DNA from: Streptomyces uncialis | Lineage (GTDB): Bacteria > Actinomycetota > Actinomycetes > Streptomycetales > Streptomycetaceae | Direction: 5' to 3' | NCBI RefSeq assembly: GCF_001905345.1 | Contig: NZ_LFBV01000002.1 | Location: 620,001-684,000, forward strand | Length of the DNA: 64,000 bases | In this document: in pieces, positions 17,334 through 25,857 of the stretch | Position numbering within the stretch: position 1 is the stretch's first letter | How the letters are laid out: each line of letters begins with the position of its first letter | Notes under the pieces: generated by a model | Database searches by the model: none | What the model saw: only the letters and a program-made list of their open reading frames with translations | Told to the model about the DNA's origin: nothing | Translations under genes and position numbers: made by a program

Positions 17334-18131
17334 ATGGCCACGAAGGTGCAGCCCGGCACCGGCGAGCAGGACGGTCCCGACAGGACCGCCCCGACCATCC
17401 AGACGGTGCAGCGCGCGGCACTGATCCTCGGCTCGTTCACGGTCGGCAAACCGCATATGAGCCTCAACGAGATCACCGCGCGGCTCGGGGCGAGCAAGGC
17501 GACCGCGCACCGCTACACGAAGGCACTGCGGGCGGCGAACCTGCTGCGTTACGACGAGCGCACCTCGCTGTACTCCCTCGGCCCCCAGGTGCTCACGCTC
17601 GCCGCGGCGGCGCGGGCCGGTCTGCCGATCGTCGCCGCCGCCGAGCCGTACATGGAGGAACTGGTCCGGCGTATCGACGAGACGATCGTGCTGTCGGTCT
17701 GGGACGGCGAGTCCGCGACCGTGGTGCGCTCGGTGGACAACACCGACCATATGGTGCGGATCAGCGTCCGGGTCGGCTCCCGTCTGAACCTCACGTCCTC
17801 GGCGCAGGGACGCGTCTTCCTCGCGCTGCTGCCCCCGGAGCAGGTCCCGTCGCTGCCGCGCGCGGTCCGCAGGTCGGCCGAGCTGACCGAGGAGCTCGAC
17901 GCCATCCGGGAGCACGGGCTGTCGGTCAACTCCCCCACGGTCAACGGGGTCCGCACCATCGCGGCGCCGATCTTCGAGGGCGACGAGATCAGCGGGACGC
18001 TCGCGATCGTCGGTACGACGGCGACCGTGCCCGACGACGTCAAGTCGCCCATGGCGCAAGCCCTGTTGGAGACCGCGCGCGCGTTGTCGCAGCGGCTGGG
18101 CAACTCCGACGGCTCACCGGGCGGTCGCTGA
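17334..18131 (+). CDS. IclR-family transcriptional regulator
   Basis: 265 residues from ATG 17334. The N-terminal winged helix-turn-helix reads TVQRAALILGSF...MSLNEITARLGASKATAHRYTKALRAANLL, followed by the IclR effector domain (about 85-255) with GSRLNLTSSAQGRVFLALL and SVNSPTVNGVRTIAAPIFEG. IclR proteins respond to aromatic or small organic acids and bind paired dyads. This gene lies in the middle of the catabolic island and is its only regulator, so it is the natural candidate for the four paired-box sites. Confidence 0.92.
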   Translation: MATKVQPGTGEQDGPDRTAPTIQTVQRAALILGSFTVGKPHMSLNEITARLGASKATAHRYTKALRAANLLRYDERTSLYSLGPQVLTLAAAARAGLPIVAAAEPYMEELVRRIDETIVLSVWDGESATVVRSVDNTDHMVRISVRVGSRLNLTSSAQGRVFLALLPPEQVPSLPRAVRRSAELTEELDAIREHGLSVNSPTVNGVRTIAAPIFEGDEISGTLAIVGTTATVPDDVKSPMAQALLETARALSQRLGNSDGSPGGR

Positions 18132-18167
18132 CCCGCTCGCGACGGCAACGGCGGTGGGCCCATCGCG

Positions 18168-18224
18168 GCGGCGGTGGGCCCACCGCCGCGTCCCGGCACC
18201 TCGGGGCTGTGCCGGGACGCGGCG
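18168..18224. terminator. Bidirectional terminator between convergent IclR and cupin genes
   Basis: Two overlapping inverted repeats: a perfect 22-bp palindrome (18168-18189, centre GGGCCC), and a 16-bp perfect stem with arms 18184-18199 (CGCCGCGTCCCGGCAC) and 18209-18224 and a 9-base loop. They share bases, so only one can form at a time. They lie between convergent genes. Confidence 0.75.
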
Positions 18225-18237
18225 ATATCGCGTGCAC

Positions 18238-18286
18238 TGGTGGGCCTGGTGGGCCTGGTGGGCCGCCGTGGTGGGCCTGGTGGGCC
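18238..18286. repeat. 9-bp tandem repeat TGGTGGGCC
   Basis: Five copies of TGGTGGGCC (18238-18246, 18247-18255, 18256-18264, 18269-18277, 18278-18286), the third and fourth separated by GCCG. They lie between the terminator and the cupin stop. No gene is supported here. Confidence 0.8.
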
Positions 18287-18295
18287 GTTCGTCGG

Positions 18296-18658
18296 TCAGG
18301 GAAGCAGGTCGGCGCGCGGCGGGACGAAGAAGTCGATGTTCACACAGGGCGCCTCGGTCGGCTCCACGTAGTGCTCGCTGCCGCGCGGTACGAGGAGGAA
18401 CGATCCCGCGCGCATATCGTGCGCGACACCGTCCACGTAGTAGTTCGCGCGCCCCTCGGCGATATGGACCAGCTGGTCGAAGTCCTCGTGCCGGTGCGGG
18501 TTGAGCGTCATACCGACCTCCAGCTCGTGGTGGCAGATCATCACCTCGTCCGTCGTATAGATACGACGGCGGACCCCCGGCCGCACCTGGGTCACCGGCA
18601 ACTCGTCCCAGTTGACCACGGCGTTGAACGGTGCCGCGCTGTGTGTGCTCACTGACAT
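18296..18658 (-). CDS. Single-domain cupin protein
   Basis: 120 residues from ATG 18658, overlapping the aldolase stop by 10 bases. The cupin metal motif HRHEDFDQLVHIAEG and the second motif GSFLLVPRGSEHYVE give a His-rich site, with Gln/Asp where Glu is usual. Small cupins in catabolic operons act as isomerases, dioxygenases or sugar-lactone-type enzymes, or bind pathway intermediates. It is the last gene of the FAH-amidohydrolase-aldolase-cupin operon. The reaction cannot be fixed from sequence. Confidence 0.85.
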   Translation of the reverse strand: MSVSTHSAAPFNAVVNWDELPVTQVRPGVRRRIYTTDEVMICHHELEVGMTLNPHRHEDFDQLVHIAEGRANYYVDGVAHDMRAGSFLLVPRGSEHYVEPTEAPCVNIDFFVPPRADLLP

Positions 18659-19422
18659 TCCTCTCCGGCGGCGGCCCGCAGACCGGCCGCCAACAACTGA
18701 AGGTCCGAACCGACCATGAGGTAGCCGGCGTCACCGAGACCCAGGCCCGCCGCGGCGCCACGGCTCGGTGCCCAGCCGCCGAACGCCACCGACGCGGTAC
18801 GGGCGGCCTCTCCCACCCGGTCCACCGCGGCCCGGAGCATCGCCGGGTCCGCCGGCAGCCCCAGGTCGACCGCGAGGTCGGTGCTGCCGACGAAGCACAC
18901 GTCGAGCGCGGCGACCAGCTCCGGCAGCGGGTCGGTCCGCGCCGTCTCGATCTGGCCCACGAGCACCGGCGGGTCGTCCCGCTCGCTACGCAGGAACCCG
19001 GCGAGTGGCGCCGCGCCGAACCGGGCGGCCCTGTTGGCCAGGCTCACCGACCGGCGGCCGGCCGGAGCGAACCGGGTGGCCGCCACCAGTGCCTCGGTCT
19101 GGGCGACACGCGTGAGCATGGAGAGCTGGACGCCGGCCGCCCCGGCCTCCAGGAGCCGGTTGACGGCGGCGGCGTCCACCTCGGGCACGCGGACCAGTGC
19201 GGGCAGGCCGCAGAGGTCCGCGTGGCGTACCAGGCCGACGGCGTCCCGCTCGGTGAGGGTGGAGTGTTCGAGGTCGACGACCACGAACACGAACCCGGCC
19301 GCGGCGGCCAGTTCCACCACGTCGGGTGACGCCAGCTTGAGGAACGTACCGACGGCGGGTTTCCCCGCGGTGAGGGCCGCGCGCAGTCGGCGGCGCGACA
19401 GATGGACGTCACCGGTGGTCAT
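18649..19422 (-). CDS. HpcH/HpaI-family aldolase
   Basis: 257 residues from ATG 19422. Family features: GTFLKLASPDVVELAAAAGFVFVVVDLEHS, the LxRVP strand, the segment VAATRFAPAGRRSV, and the metal-binding acidic pair in LVGQIETARTDPLPEL...FVGSTDLAVDLG. These class II aldolases cleave 4-hydroxy-2-oxo acids to pyruvate and an aldehyde. After meta-cleavage and FAH hydrolysis such a compound is expected, so the enzyme fits as the last step of the ring-degradation route. It overlaps the cupin gene, and 139 bp of repeats separate it from the amidohydrolase gene upstream. Confidence 0.9.
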   Translation of the reverse strand: MTTGDVHLSRRRLRAALTAGKPAVGTFLKLASPDVVELAAAAGFVFVVVDLEHSTLTERDAVGLVRHADLCGLPALVRVPEVDAAAVNRLLEAGAAGVQLSMLTRVAQTEALVAATRFAPAGRRSVSLANRAARFGAAPLAGFLRSERDDPPVLVGQIETARTDPLPELVAALDVCFVGSTDLAVDLGLPADPAMLRAAVDRVGEAARTASVAFGGWAPSRGAAAGLGLGDAGYLMVGSDLQLLAAGLRAAAGEECQ

Positions 19423-19445
19423 CCGATCCTCTTCCGGGAGTGTGG

Positions 19446-19576
19446 GGGTCTGGTCCCGGCCAGGAGCGCGGGTGTCAGGTCCCGGCCGGGAGTACGGGTG
19501 TCAGGTTCGCCCCCCGGCAGCGCACAGCGTGGGTGTCAGGTCCCCGTCCGGTGCGTGGGTGTCAGGCCGATCGCAG
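19446..19576. repeat. Five imperfect GGGTGTCAGGTCCCGGCCGG repeats
   Basis: Copies begin near 19446, 19470, 19497, 19531 and 19557, sharing GGGTGTCAGGTCCC. They fill the space between the amidohydrolase and aldolase genes of one operon. The amidohydrolase stop codon (19562-19564) lies inside the last copy. Confidence 0.75.
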
Positions 19577-20725
19577 GCCGCGCCACGGCACGATGTCGAT
19601 CTCGGCGCCGCCGTGCAGCACCACGGTCGGCTCCAGGCGCGGCGCGCGGATCGTGTTGCCCGCGGCGTCGGGCAGGGTGACCTCCTCGGTCTCGGTGACG
19701 ACCGTGACATCCGCCCGTCCGCCGACCTCCAGCCGCCCGTATCCCTCGGTGTCGAGCCCGAGCAGCCGCGCCGGGGCGACGGTGGCGCGCCGGACGCACT
19801 CCTCCAGCGGAGCGCCGAGCGCGACCAGTTTGGAGATGCTGGTGAGCAGGTCGAACACCGGGCCGTGCCAGTTGCGGGCGCTGGTGTCGGAGCTGAGGAC
19901 ATCGGGCAGGAAGCCGTCGGCGATCGCCCGGCGCGCCACCTCGAAGCTGAGGTTGCTCCGGCCGTGGGCGGAGTCGAAGAGCACACCGCGTTCACGGGCG
20001 GCGGTCACCGCGGGCTGCACCCGGTCGCCATCGAGTATCCCGTGCGGCTTGCCGGTGTAGCAGTGCGCGACGATGTCGCCGGGGCGCAGATAGTCCAGGA
20101 CGACGGGCAGCGGCTCCGCGGTCTCGCCGATGTGCAGCATCAGCGGGAGACCGGCCTGTTCGGCCAGGGACACGGACTTCTTCAGCAGCGGTTCCCAGTT
20201 CTCGCCGACGACGTCCTCGGAGAGACGGATCTTGAAGCCGCGCACGATGTCGGGGTGGGCCTCGGCGGTCGCGAGCGCGTCCTCGGGGACCAGGGTGTCG
20301 GGGTTCAGCAGTTCACCGAACCTGAAGTCGATCAGACCGAGCACCGAGACATTGAGGAAGTTGACGATACGCAGCGGGTTCGCCTCGACCACGAGCTTGC
20401 GGAAGGCCGGGAACGTCGAGGCGCCGGCCGTTCCGGCGTCCGCCGCGGCGACCACGCCCCGGCGCAGATGGGCTTCCTCGGCGGGGGCGCCGACGGCGGA
20501 GACGTACTGGAAGATATGGGTGTGGCCCTCGACGAGGCCCGGCAGCACGGTGGAGCCGGTGACGTCGATCGTGCGGGCCGCGTTCGCCGCCAGACCCTCG
20601 CCGATCGCGGTGATGCGGTCACCGGTGACCGCCACGTCGAGCCGGGCGTTCGTGGCCGATGCCGGGTCGATGACGGTGCCGCCGGCCAGGACGAGGTCGT
20701 AGGACGGCACGGAGGAGATGGACAT
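19562..20725 (-). CDS. Amidohydrolase/deacetylase family metallohydrolase
   Basis: 387 residues from ATG 20725. Dihydroorotase-like TIM-barrel hydrolase with an N-terminal beta-sandwich (DLVLAGGTVIDPASATNARLDVAV). The metal site is HTH in LPGLVEGHTHIF, a Lys in GFKIRLSED that is the likely carboxylated bridge, His in LMLHIGET, His in VAHCYTG and Asp in LSSDTSARN. Such enzymes open cyclic amides/ureides or remove N-acyl groups. It is 27 bp downstream of the FAH gene in the same operon. It supports the idea that the substrate contains an amide or N-heterocycle. Confidence 0.87.
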   Translation of the reverse strand: MSISSVPSYDLVLAGGTVIDPASATNARLDVAVTGDRITAIGEGLAANAARTIDVTGSTVLPGLVEGHTHIFQYVSAVGAPAEEAHLRRGVVAAADAGTAGASTFPAFRKLVVEANPLRIVNFLNVSVLGLIDFRFGELLNPDTLVPEDALATAEAHPDIVRGFKIRLSEDVVGENWEPLLKKSVSLAEQAGLPLMLHIGETAEPLPVVLDYLRPGDIVAHCYTGKPHGILDGDRVQPAVTAARERGVLFDSAHGRSNLSFEVARRAIADGFLPDVLSSDTSARNWHGPVFDLLTSISKLVALGAPLEECVRRATVAPARLLGLDTEGYGRLEVGGRADVTVVTETEEVTLPDAAGNTIRAPRLEPTVVLHGGAEIDIVPWRGLRSA

Positions 20726-20752
20726 CGGTGTGGTCTCCAGGGTGTGGGGCGG

Positions 20753-21613
20753 TCAGCTGACCGGTTCGGTCAGCCGGTGGTCGTGCGCCAGGGCGTCCGA
20801 GGGACGCACGACGCGGGTGACGAGGGGCAGCACACCGTCCACCTCGACCCGTACCTCGTCGCCGTCGGCGAGGAAGCACGCGCGGTCCTGGCCGGTGCCG
20901 GCCGGGGTTCCGGTGAGGACGACATCGCCGGGTTCGAGCGCGGCGAACCATGACAGCCTGCTGAGCAGATCGGGGATCGGGAAGATCATCCCGGCGCTCG
21001 TGTCGTCCTGGAGGAGCGTGCCGTTGACCCGGGTCCGTACACGGATCGCGTCGCGGTCGGGCAGGTCGTCGGGGGTGCGCAGCGACGGGCCGATCGGGGT
21101 GAATCCCGGGTAGCTCTTGGCCAGGGCGGGGATTCCCGTGGTGCGCATGACATCGCGGGCCGTCATGTCGTTGGCGGCGGTGACAGCGGCGATCGCGGGC
21201 CAGATGTCCGCCTCGGCCGCCTGGTAGAGCCGGCGCCCGACGACGACCGCGATCTCCCCCTCGTAGTCGGGTTCGGTCGCGGTCCCCGGGATCACCACCC
21301 GCGCGCCGGGTGCCGGCACGCCTGAGGACGCGGCCAGGTACAGGATCGGCTCCCCGGGCAGTGCCCGGCCGGTCCGGGCTGCCTTGGACGTGTAGTTGAG
21401 CCCGACGCCCCATACCGCGCGGGGCCGGCCGAGCGGCGCCATGAGCGTGGCGGTGTCGAGCGGGATACGCCGGCGCACCGTGCGGGACGCCAGGCTCCGT
21501 AGCGAGCCCTCCTCTGCGAGGACCGCGCCGACGTGCGGATATGCAGTGTCCAGCAGGGCGACGGCCCCGTCCTCGATCCGGCCCAGGCCGGATTGTGTCG
21601 TCACTACATGCAT
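20753..21613 (-). CDS. Fumarylacetoacetate hydrolase family protein
   Basis: About 286 residues from ATG 21613; an ATG at 21622 is in frame. A TTGACA (21645-21650) with AAAGAT 18 bases downstream would start RNA close to 21613, so the message may be leaderless. FAH-fold motifs: GLNYTSKA, acidic metal residues in EPDYEGEIAVVVG, NDMTARDVM, AKSYPGFTPIGP, and GDVVLTGTPAG. Members hydrolyse or decarboxylate acylpyruvates and meta-cleavage products such as 2-hydroxyhexadienedioates. It heads the operon that also encodes amidohydrolase, HpaI aldolase and cupin, directly under operator-like site B. Confidence 0.88.
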   Translation of the reverse strand: MHVVTTQSGLGRIEDGAVALLDTAYPHVGAVLAEEGSLRSLASRTVRRRIPLDTATLMAPLGRPRAVWGVGLNYTSKAARTGRALPGEPILYLAASSGVPAPGARVVIPGTATEPDYEGEIAVVVGRRLYQAAEADIWPAIAAVTAANDMTARDVMRTTGIPALAKSYPGFTPIGPSLRTPDDLPDRDAIRVRTRVNGTLLQDDTSAGMIFPIPDLLSRLSWFAALEPGDVVLTGTPAGTGQDRACFLADGDEVRVEVDGVLPLVTRVVRPSDALAHDHRLTEPVS

Positions 21614-21622
21614 GGCAAGCAT

Positions 21623-21656
21623 CTTTCAATGCGAGACGGCATCATGTCAAGCGATA
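21623..21656. promoter_or_regulatory. Operator-like paired boxes, site B
   Basis: On the minus strand: ATCGCTTGACATG (21643-21655) and CTCGCATTGAAAG (21623-21635), centres 20 bp apart. The 12-base segment CCGTCTCGCATT and the preceding TATCGC have the same spacing as in site A. The site spans the -35-like TTGACA and touches the start region of the FAH gene, a position expected for repression. Confidence 0.7.
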
Positions 21657-22108
21657 CGCAAAGCCAGGCCGGGGACGCGCGGAACCCCGTCCGCGCAGCA
21701 GGCGGACGGGGATTCCGGAGAGTCAACGCGCGTCGTCACGGGCGCAGTCGGCGCGGGAGGGGACAGGGCGGGGCGGTCGGCGACGGCGGCCCGGCGGTGC
21801 ACCGGACCCGGTACGGCGTGATCACCTTCAGCGCCTGTACGGCACCCCCGCCACCGTCGTCCCAGGTGTCACGGTGTGCGCGTCGATGGCCGTGTTCTTC
21901 CCGCCGCCCCGGCCCAGTTCGAGGGGATTTGTATTGGCCATTGACAACCGTCGGCGGGCGCCCATAGCGTTCGGCCGACCTGATCGGGGGGCAACAAACC
22001 GGTCAGGGGGAGCGCCTGCGGCGCTTCGCGGAGACCGTTGCATGCCGACCAGGTGTGCGACGCGCTGGCCGGCGACCGAAGTCCCACAGCCAGCGGAGGG
22101 TCTCTCCC
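21657..22108. promoter_or_regulatory. Intergenic control region with a HrdB-like promoter for the MDR operon
   Basis: About 450 bp between divergent operons. TTGACA at 21941-21946, an 18-base spacer and TAGCGT at 21965-21970 make a good vegetative promoter about 140 bp before the MDR start. No paired 13-bp box was seen next to it, so this operon may be controlled differently from the rest. The left half (21657-21900) has no supported gene. Confidence 0.6.
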
Positions 22109-23206
22109 ATGAAGGTTGTACTCCATCGAACGCACGGCGGCCCGGATGTGCTCCAGGTGGCCGACGTACCCATGCCCGATCCAGGGGCGGACGAGGTGCT
22201 CGTCCGCGTCGAAGCCTGTGGGCTCAACCACCTCGACGTCCTGCAAAGACGCGGGCCCTCATTGATCCCCGGATTCACCCTACCGCACGTCAGTGGCATG
22301 GACATCGCAGGCACCATCGCGGCGGTCGGCCCGGCGGGCGACGGGCGGCCGGACACCGATCCCGCGAGCAACGGCCACGCGGGCAAGGGCCGGACGGGCG
22401 GCGCGAGCCCGCTCGCCGAGGGCGCGCGCGTCGTCGTGAACCCGGCCGTGCCGTGCGGGAACTGCGCGGACTGTGTCGCCGGAGCCGACGGCAGATGCGC
22501 GACCGCGGGGGTCATCGGCGCCAACCTGGCCGGTGGCTACGCCGAGTACGTACTCGTCCCGACGGCCAATGTGCACCAGGTGCCGGACGAGGTCGACCTG
22601 GTCGACGCGGCCGTCGTGCCGACGATCTGGATGACGGCCTGGCACGCGCTCGTCGAGATCGGCAAGGTCCGCCTCGGTGAGACGGTGCTGATCCACGCGG
22701 CCGGCAGCGGTGTCAGCACCGCGCTGATCCAGCTGGCCAAGGCCGCCGGTGCCCGTGTGGTCACCACGGTCGGTTCGGACGCGAAGACCGAGTACGCACG
22801 CGGGCTGGGCGCCGATGTGGTGGTCAACTCCACGACCGAGGACGTCGTGGCGGCCGTCCGCGAGGTCACCGGCGGGCGCGGCGCCGACCTGGTGCTCGAC
22901 CATGTCGGCCCGGCCACCTGGAACACCGGCGTGTACAGCCTCGCGCCGCGCGGGCGGCTGGTGTTCTTCGGCAACACGACCGGCAACCGGGCCGAGTTCG
23001 ACCTGGTGTACGCCTACCACTTCGGGCTCCAGCTGCTCGGCTCGGACCCTTACGACCGCCGTGAGTTCGCCGCGATGCTCGACGCCTACTGGGCCTCGAC
23101 GTTCCGCACGCCGATCGACAGCGAGTTCCCGCTGGTCGACGCCGCGGCGGCGCAGGAGCGGATGGAGTCGCGCCGCGCCACCGGCAAGATCGTGCTGCGC
23201 CCATGA
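22109..23206 (+). CDS. Zinc-binding MDR oxidoreductase, quinone-oxidoreductase type
   Basis: About 365 residues from ATG 22109, with GGAGGG eight bases upstream; the in-frame start at 22055 lacks a ribosome site. MDR motifs: HRTHGGPDVLQVADVP, VEACGLNHLDVLQRRG, the structural zinc cysteines CGNCADCVAGADGRC, and the nucleotide-binding HAAGSGVSTALIQLAKAAG. It should reduce an activated C=C or oxidise an alcohol with NADPH. The loop before the zinc site carries an insertion (DGRPDTDPASNGHAGKG). It overlaps the methyltransferase start (ATGA). Confidence 0.88.
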   Translation: MKVVLHRTHGGPDVLQVADVPMPDPGADEVLVRVEACGLNHLDVLQRRGPSLIPGFTLPHVSGMDIAGTIAAVGPAGDGRPDTDPASNGHAGKGRTGGASPLAEGARVVVNPAVPCGNCADCVAGADGRCATAGVIGANLAGGYAEYVLVPTANVHQVPDEVDLVDAAVVPTIWMTAWHALVEIGKVRLGETVLIHAAGSGVSTALIQLAKAAGARVVTTVGSDAKTEYARGLGADVVVNSTTEDVVAAVREVTGGRGADLVLDHVGPATWNTGVYSLAPRGRLVFFGNTTGNRAEFDLVYAYHFGLQLLGSDPYDRREFAAMLDAYWASTFRTPIDSEFPLVDAAAAQERMESRRATGKIVLRP

Positions 23207-24291
23207 ACACGGCGCCCGCCGCCCCGGTCGGCCCGGCGCCGGTGTGGGACGTGATCAACGGCTTCACCTCCTACTGGGCGTTGTCGGCCGCGCTCGACCT
23301 CGGTCTGTTCGACGCCCTGGCGGAGGAGGACACCCGTACCGGACTGGACTCCGCAAGGCTGGCGGACGCGATCGGGGCGGCCGGGCCCGGCCCGGTGACC
23401 GTGCTGGCGGAGACCCTGGTCGCGCTCGGACTGCTCGACGCCGACGCGGACCGCTTCCGGCTCACACCCGTGGCCGAGCGCTATCTGGTGTCGGCGTCCC
23501 CGGCCTCGATGGCCGCACTCGTGCGGTACTCGCCCGGACCGCCCGCGGCCTGGCCCGGTCTGGCCGAAGCCGTGCGCAGCGGCGCACCCGATCCGGCCGT
23601 GACAGCCGGTCTCACCGAGCTGTACCCGGCGCTCGTCCGCGCGACCGGCCCGACCCAGGCCGGGGTGGCGACAGCCGTCTCCGCCGAGCTGGAGCGCCGC
23701 GGATGGTGGCCGGAGCGGCCGACGGTCGTGGACCTCGGCTGCGGCTCGGGAGCATGGCTGACCGCGCTGCTGCGCACCCGGCCGAACGGCACGGTCGTCG
23801 CGGTCGACCGGCCGGACGTGCTGCCGATCGCCGAGCGGGCGGCCACCGACGCCGGACTGCGGGAGCGGGTGATCCCCGTCGCGGGTGACTACCTCGACGT
23901 CGTGCTTCCGGTCGCCGCGGCCGATGTCGTCGTCCTGGCGCATGTCCTGCGCGCCGAACCGGCCGACCGGGCACGGCGGTTGCTCGCCCGGGCGGTCCGA
24001 CTGGCCGGTGCGGACGGGGTCGTCGTGGTTGTCGACTACCCCCGTCCCGACCCGGCCGACGCCCGGCGCGACGGCGAGGACCGCGGTGCCGTCTGCGCCG
24101 CCGCCCGTCATGAACTGCTGCTGTCACTGACGATGCTGGCCTCGACCGCGGGGCTCGGGGTCACGGACGCGGACCTGCGCGCGTGGGCCGGAGCGGCCGG
24201 AGCCGAACTGGTCGACTCGTTCGAGCCGGTGCCGCGCCAGCACGTCAGCCTCATCCGCTCCCGCTCCCGCACTCCGGAGGCCACCTCGTGA
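23203..24291 (+). CDS. SAM-dependent O-methyltransferase with winged-helix dimerisation domain
   Basis: 362 residues. The N-terminal part (VWDVINGFTSYWALSAALDLGLFDAL ... LAETLVALGLLDAD) is the winged-helix domain of plant-type O-methyltransferases. The SAM motif is VVDLGCGSGAWL, with VVAVDRPDVLPIAE as the acidic strand and DVVVLAHVLR further on. Starts by ATGA overlap with the MDR gene and ends by GTGA overlap with the amidohydrolase. A methyltransferase inside a degradative operon is unexpected and may detoxify a hydroxylated intermediate. The His general base of the family is not clearly placed. Confidence 0.85.
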   Translation: MNTAPAAPVGPAPVWDVINGFTSYWALSAALDLGLFDALAEEDTRTGLDSARLADAIGAAGPGPVTVLAETLVALGLLDADADRFRLTPVAERYLVSASPASMAALVRYSPGPPAAWPGLAEAVRSGAPDPAVTAGLTELYPALVRATGPTQAGVATAVSAELERRGWWPERPTVVDLGCGSGAWLTALLRTRPNGTVVAVDRPDVLPIAERAATDAGLRERVIPVAGDYLDVVLPVAAADVVVLAHVLRAEPADRARRLLARAVRLAGADGVVVVVDYPRPDPADARRDGEDRGAVCAAARHELLLSLTMLASTAGLGVTDADLRAWAGAAGAELVDSFEPVPRQHVSLIRSRSRTPEATS

Positions 24292-25691
24292 ATTCCCCGA
24301 ACGCCACGGCACCCGCCGACACCCTGATCGTCAACACCCTCGTCGTGACGATGGACGACTCGCGCCGTGTGATCAGCGACGGCGCGGTCGCCATCCGGGA
24401 CGACCTGATCGTGGCCGTCGGCAAGACCGCCGACGTGACCGCCCGGTGGCACAGCGACACCGTCATCGCGGGCGAACGGTTCGTCGTCACCCCGGGACTG
24501 ATCAATACGCATGTCCACATCACCGGCGAACCGCTCACCCGCGGCTTCGTCCCGGACGACACCCCGTTCCTGGAGAACGTCTTCGAGTGGCTCACCCCGA
24601 TCCACACCCACTACACCGAGGAGGACGAACACATATCGGCCCAGCTCGCGTCGCTGGAGATGCTCAAGAGCGGGACGACCTCGTTCCTGGAAGCCGGGAC
24701 GATCCGGTTCATCGACCCGGTGGTCGAGGCCCTCACCGAGATCGGCATCCGCGCCCGTGTCGGACCGTGGGCGTGGGATCTCGTACCCGAGCCAGAGGTG
24801 CTGCGGCTGTCGACCAAGCAGGCGATCGCGCGTCTGAACGACACGATGGACCGGTACGCCTCGGTGGCCGACGGCCGTATCCAGGCCTGGCCGATCATCA
24901 TCGGCCACACCTGTTGCAGCGACGAGCTGTGGCGGGCCGCGAAGGGGCTGTCGGTCGAGTGCGGCACCGGGTTCAGCGCCCATATGTCCCCGGCGGCGAT
25001 GGACCCCGAAGGGTTCCTCGCGGCCTTCGGGCAACGGCCGATGGTGCACCTGGACGAGATCGGCGTGCTGGGCCCGAACGTGACCCTGACCCACGCCGTC
25101 CATGTGGACGACGACGAGGTGGCGGTGCTCGCCAGGACCCGGACGAATGTGTCGCACTGCCCGACCACGGCGCTCAAGGTGTCCTACGGCGTCACACAGA
25201 TCGGCAAGTTCCCCGAGATGGTGGCCGCCGGAGTGAACGTGGCGATCGGCACCGACGGCAACAACGCCTCGAACTACCACGACCTGATGCGCGCGACGTA
25301 TCTGGTCGCCGGGCTGTTCAAGGACGCCCGGCGTGACGCCAGGATCTTCCCGGCCGAGGACGCGTTCGCGATGGCGACCCGGGCCGGCGCGCGTGCCTTG
25401 CAGGCCGACCACGAGATCGGCTCGGTCGAGACGGGCAAAAAGGCCGACCTGGTCCTGCACGACACCCACCGGCCCGAGTGGCGGCCACTGCACAACGTCG
25501 CCAACCAGCTCGTGTGGTCGGCCGACGGACGCGGTGTGCACACCGTGTTCGTCGACGGGCGGCGCGTGGTGGACGACTACCGCTGCACGACGGTCGACGA
25601 GGACGACCTGCTGCGCCGCGCCCAGAAGGCCGGTGAGGGAATCGTGGCCCGCTCCGGTCTGCCCGACCGGGCCAAGTGGCCCACCGTCTGA
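24288..25691 (+). CDS. TRZ/ATZ-family amidohydrolase (deaminase type)
   Basis: About 467 residues from a GTG at 24288, directly behind GGAGG and overlapping the methyltransferase stop. Metal site: HVH in LINTHVHITGE, His in GFSAHMSP, His in TLTHAVHVDDDE and Asp in AIGTDGNNASN; also VSHCPTTALKVSYG. Relatives deaminate or dechlorinate N-heterocycles (guanine, cytosine, atrazine, S-adenosylhomocysteine). With the BMP-type importer downstream it points to an aminated ring or nucleoside-like substrate for the island. The exact substrate is open. Confidence 0.88.
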   Translation: MNSPNATAPADTLIVNTLVVTMDDSRRVISDGAVAIRDDLIVAVGKTADVTARWHSDTVIAGERFVVTPGLINTHVHITGEPLTRGFVPDDTPFLENVFEWLTPIHTHYTEEDEHISAQLASLEMLKSGTTSFLEAGTIRFIDPVVEALTEIGIRARVGPWAWDLVPEPEVLRLSTKQAIARLNDTMDRYASVADGRIQAWPIIIGHTCCSDELWRAAKGLSVECGTGFSAHMSPAAMDPEGFLAAFGQRPMVHLDEIGVLGPNVTLTHAVHVDDDEVAVLARTRTNVSHCPTTALKVSYGVTQIGKFPEMVAAGVNVAIGTDGNNASNYHDLMRATYLVAGLFKDARRDARIFPAEDAFAMATRAGARALQADHEIGSVETGKKADLVLHDTHRPEWRPLHNVANQLVWSADGRGVHTVFVDGRRVVDDYRCTTVDEDDLLRRAQKAGEGIVARSGLPDRAKWPTV

Positions 25692-25857
25692 CCGCACGGC
25701 CGGACGGCCACACAGCCGGACGGCCGGTCGGCGCGACAGCCACGCGCCGCGGTCGGGCCGCACGAAGCGCACCACGCACATTCCGCACATGAAGAAGCGC
25801 ACCACGCGCGTCACGCACATGTATCCGACGCATGAGATGAACGAGGAGAGCCGAACC

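Noticed and set aside
18881..20953. Long plus-strand frame of 690 codons across the aldolase and amidohydrolase genes
   Set aside because: Antisense shadow of two genes with clear family motifs; high G+C removes stop codons in other frames.
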